Assembly: GCA_035041965.1 (NCBI GenBank)
Contig: JAPYMA010000174.1
Location: 1 to 64,000, forward strand
Reading direction: 5' to 3'
Length of the DNA stretch: 64,000 bases
Source: Anisakis pegreffii
Taxonomy: Eukaryota > Nematoda > Chromadorea > Rhabditida > Anisakidae
In this document: positions 63,353 through 64,000 of the stretch, one piece after another
How positions within the stretch are numbered: position 1 is the first letter of the stretch
How the letters are laid out: the number at the start of each line of letters is the position of its first letter
The notes under the pieces: model-generated
The model's input: only the letters and a program-made list of their open reading frames with translations
The model's database searches: none
What the model was told of the DNA's origin: nothing
Position numbers and translations under genes: made by a program

Positions 63353-64000
63353 CTGCAAATACTCTTTTATAATAATGAAATTTACTTCATTCCTCACTAT
63401 TTAATACCACATTTTAATCAACGTCCATTGCTTTCACCCCACCAAAATCCGTCACTTTTCTTCGCTCGATTCATTTATATCACACCGAACCCCCAACAAA
63501 ACTTTAATATTTGAAATCAATTACTATACGGTCAATCGATCAAGCAATCCAATAACCGATTAACCGTAAAATTCTCACTGAAGGACATTTCAAGCAGTCC
63601 ACACATACATTCGTCGATGACATGAACTGAATATTGAGACTTTGTAAAAATTATGCAAAAGGATGTAAACTAGATGTAAGTATATTATGCAAATCAATAT
63701 CATTTCATAAATATGACTGAAAATCCTACAACTGAATATGAAAATTGAATATCTAATGTATTGAATAATAATAACTCTATTGATCAATTACTATGCTATG
63801 TAACCGTACAAAACTATTCATTCATTTGCATTTCTATTCTTCTGACTATGCGATCAACGATCCATCTCTAATACGTGACAAATGAATGTCATTCACCAAA
63901 AAGACGCGATATCGGCGCTTAGATGATGATTTTGATGGATGTTTCCCCATCATGTTAATAATAATAACCTTATGTCGGTGATGACCTTCAATTCAAAAAT
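63353..64000. other. Upstream intron or 5' flank of the MNK gene
   Basis: AT-rich sequence after the first visible kinase exon. The exon at 63352 starts mid-codon after an ATTTGCAG acceptor, so coding sequence continues further right, beyond the window. I could not find another exon in these 650 bases. Confidence 0.5.

Overview
This is an AT-rich metazoan nuclear segment carrying seven recognisable, conserved, intron-rich protein-coding genes and one small unrecognised gene. The source is most likely a nematode. Introns are mostly GT-AG, acceptors commonly read TTTCAG or close variants, and acceptor-like sites sit 1-10 nt upstream of several start codons, as expected for spliced-leader trans-splicing. 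This assignment is an inference from splice signals and composition; no spliced-leader RNA or rRNA gene was seen.

Layout from left to right: (1) bases 37-6596 (+), the 3' part of an LDL-receptor/VLDLR-type endocytic receptor with LDLa repeats, EGF modules, a YWTD propeller, one membrane span and an NPxY tail. (2) 11201-12263 (+), a GSKIP homologue, just downstream of an inverted-repeat element. (3) 13562-15117 (-), a PDCD10/CCM3 homologue, convergent with GSKIP. (4) 16446-18323 (+), a Ran-binding-domain protein of RanBP3 type. (5) 22796-30925 (+), a complete 18-exon glycine decarboxylase (P-protein, GLDC). (6) 36766-48097 (+), a swiprosin/EFHD homologue with two EF-hands and a 5.7-kb intron. 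(7) 50170-50971 (+), a two-exon gene for a 114-residue two-helix membrane protein that I do not recognise. (8) 57923-63352 (-), an MNK-type kinase with a very long Q/N/A-rich C-terminal extension; its 5' end lies beyond the window.

The genes do not form an operon or a common pathway; they are independent housekeeping and signalling genes. GSKIP is a GSK3/PKA scaffold. PDCD10 is a STRIPAK/GCK-III partner. RanBP3 acts in Ran-dependent nuclear export. GLDC runs mitochondrial glycine cleavage. EFHD is a Ca2+-binding actin regulator. MNK phosphorylates eIF4E downstream of MAP kinases. Exon boundaries were worked out by hand from splice signals, reading phase and family similarity. They are mutually phase-consistent, except in the EFHD 5' half, where one small exon is missing.

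The most distinctive content is repeat DNA and gene-structure oddities. There are five different short inverted-repeat (MITE-like) or palindromic elements in introns and intergenic DNA, one of them present twice. There are also a duplicated block of about 190 bp, a 38-bp minisatellite, a probable GC-AG intron in GLDC, and an MNK kinase with DLD in place of the family's DFD. I found no CRISPR array, operon, rRNA gene or convincing tRNA gene.
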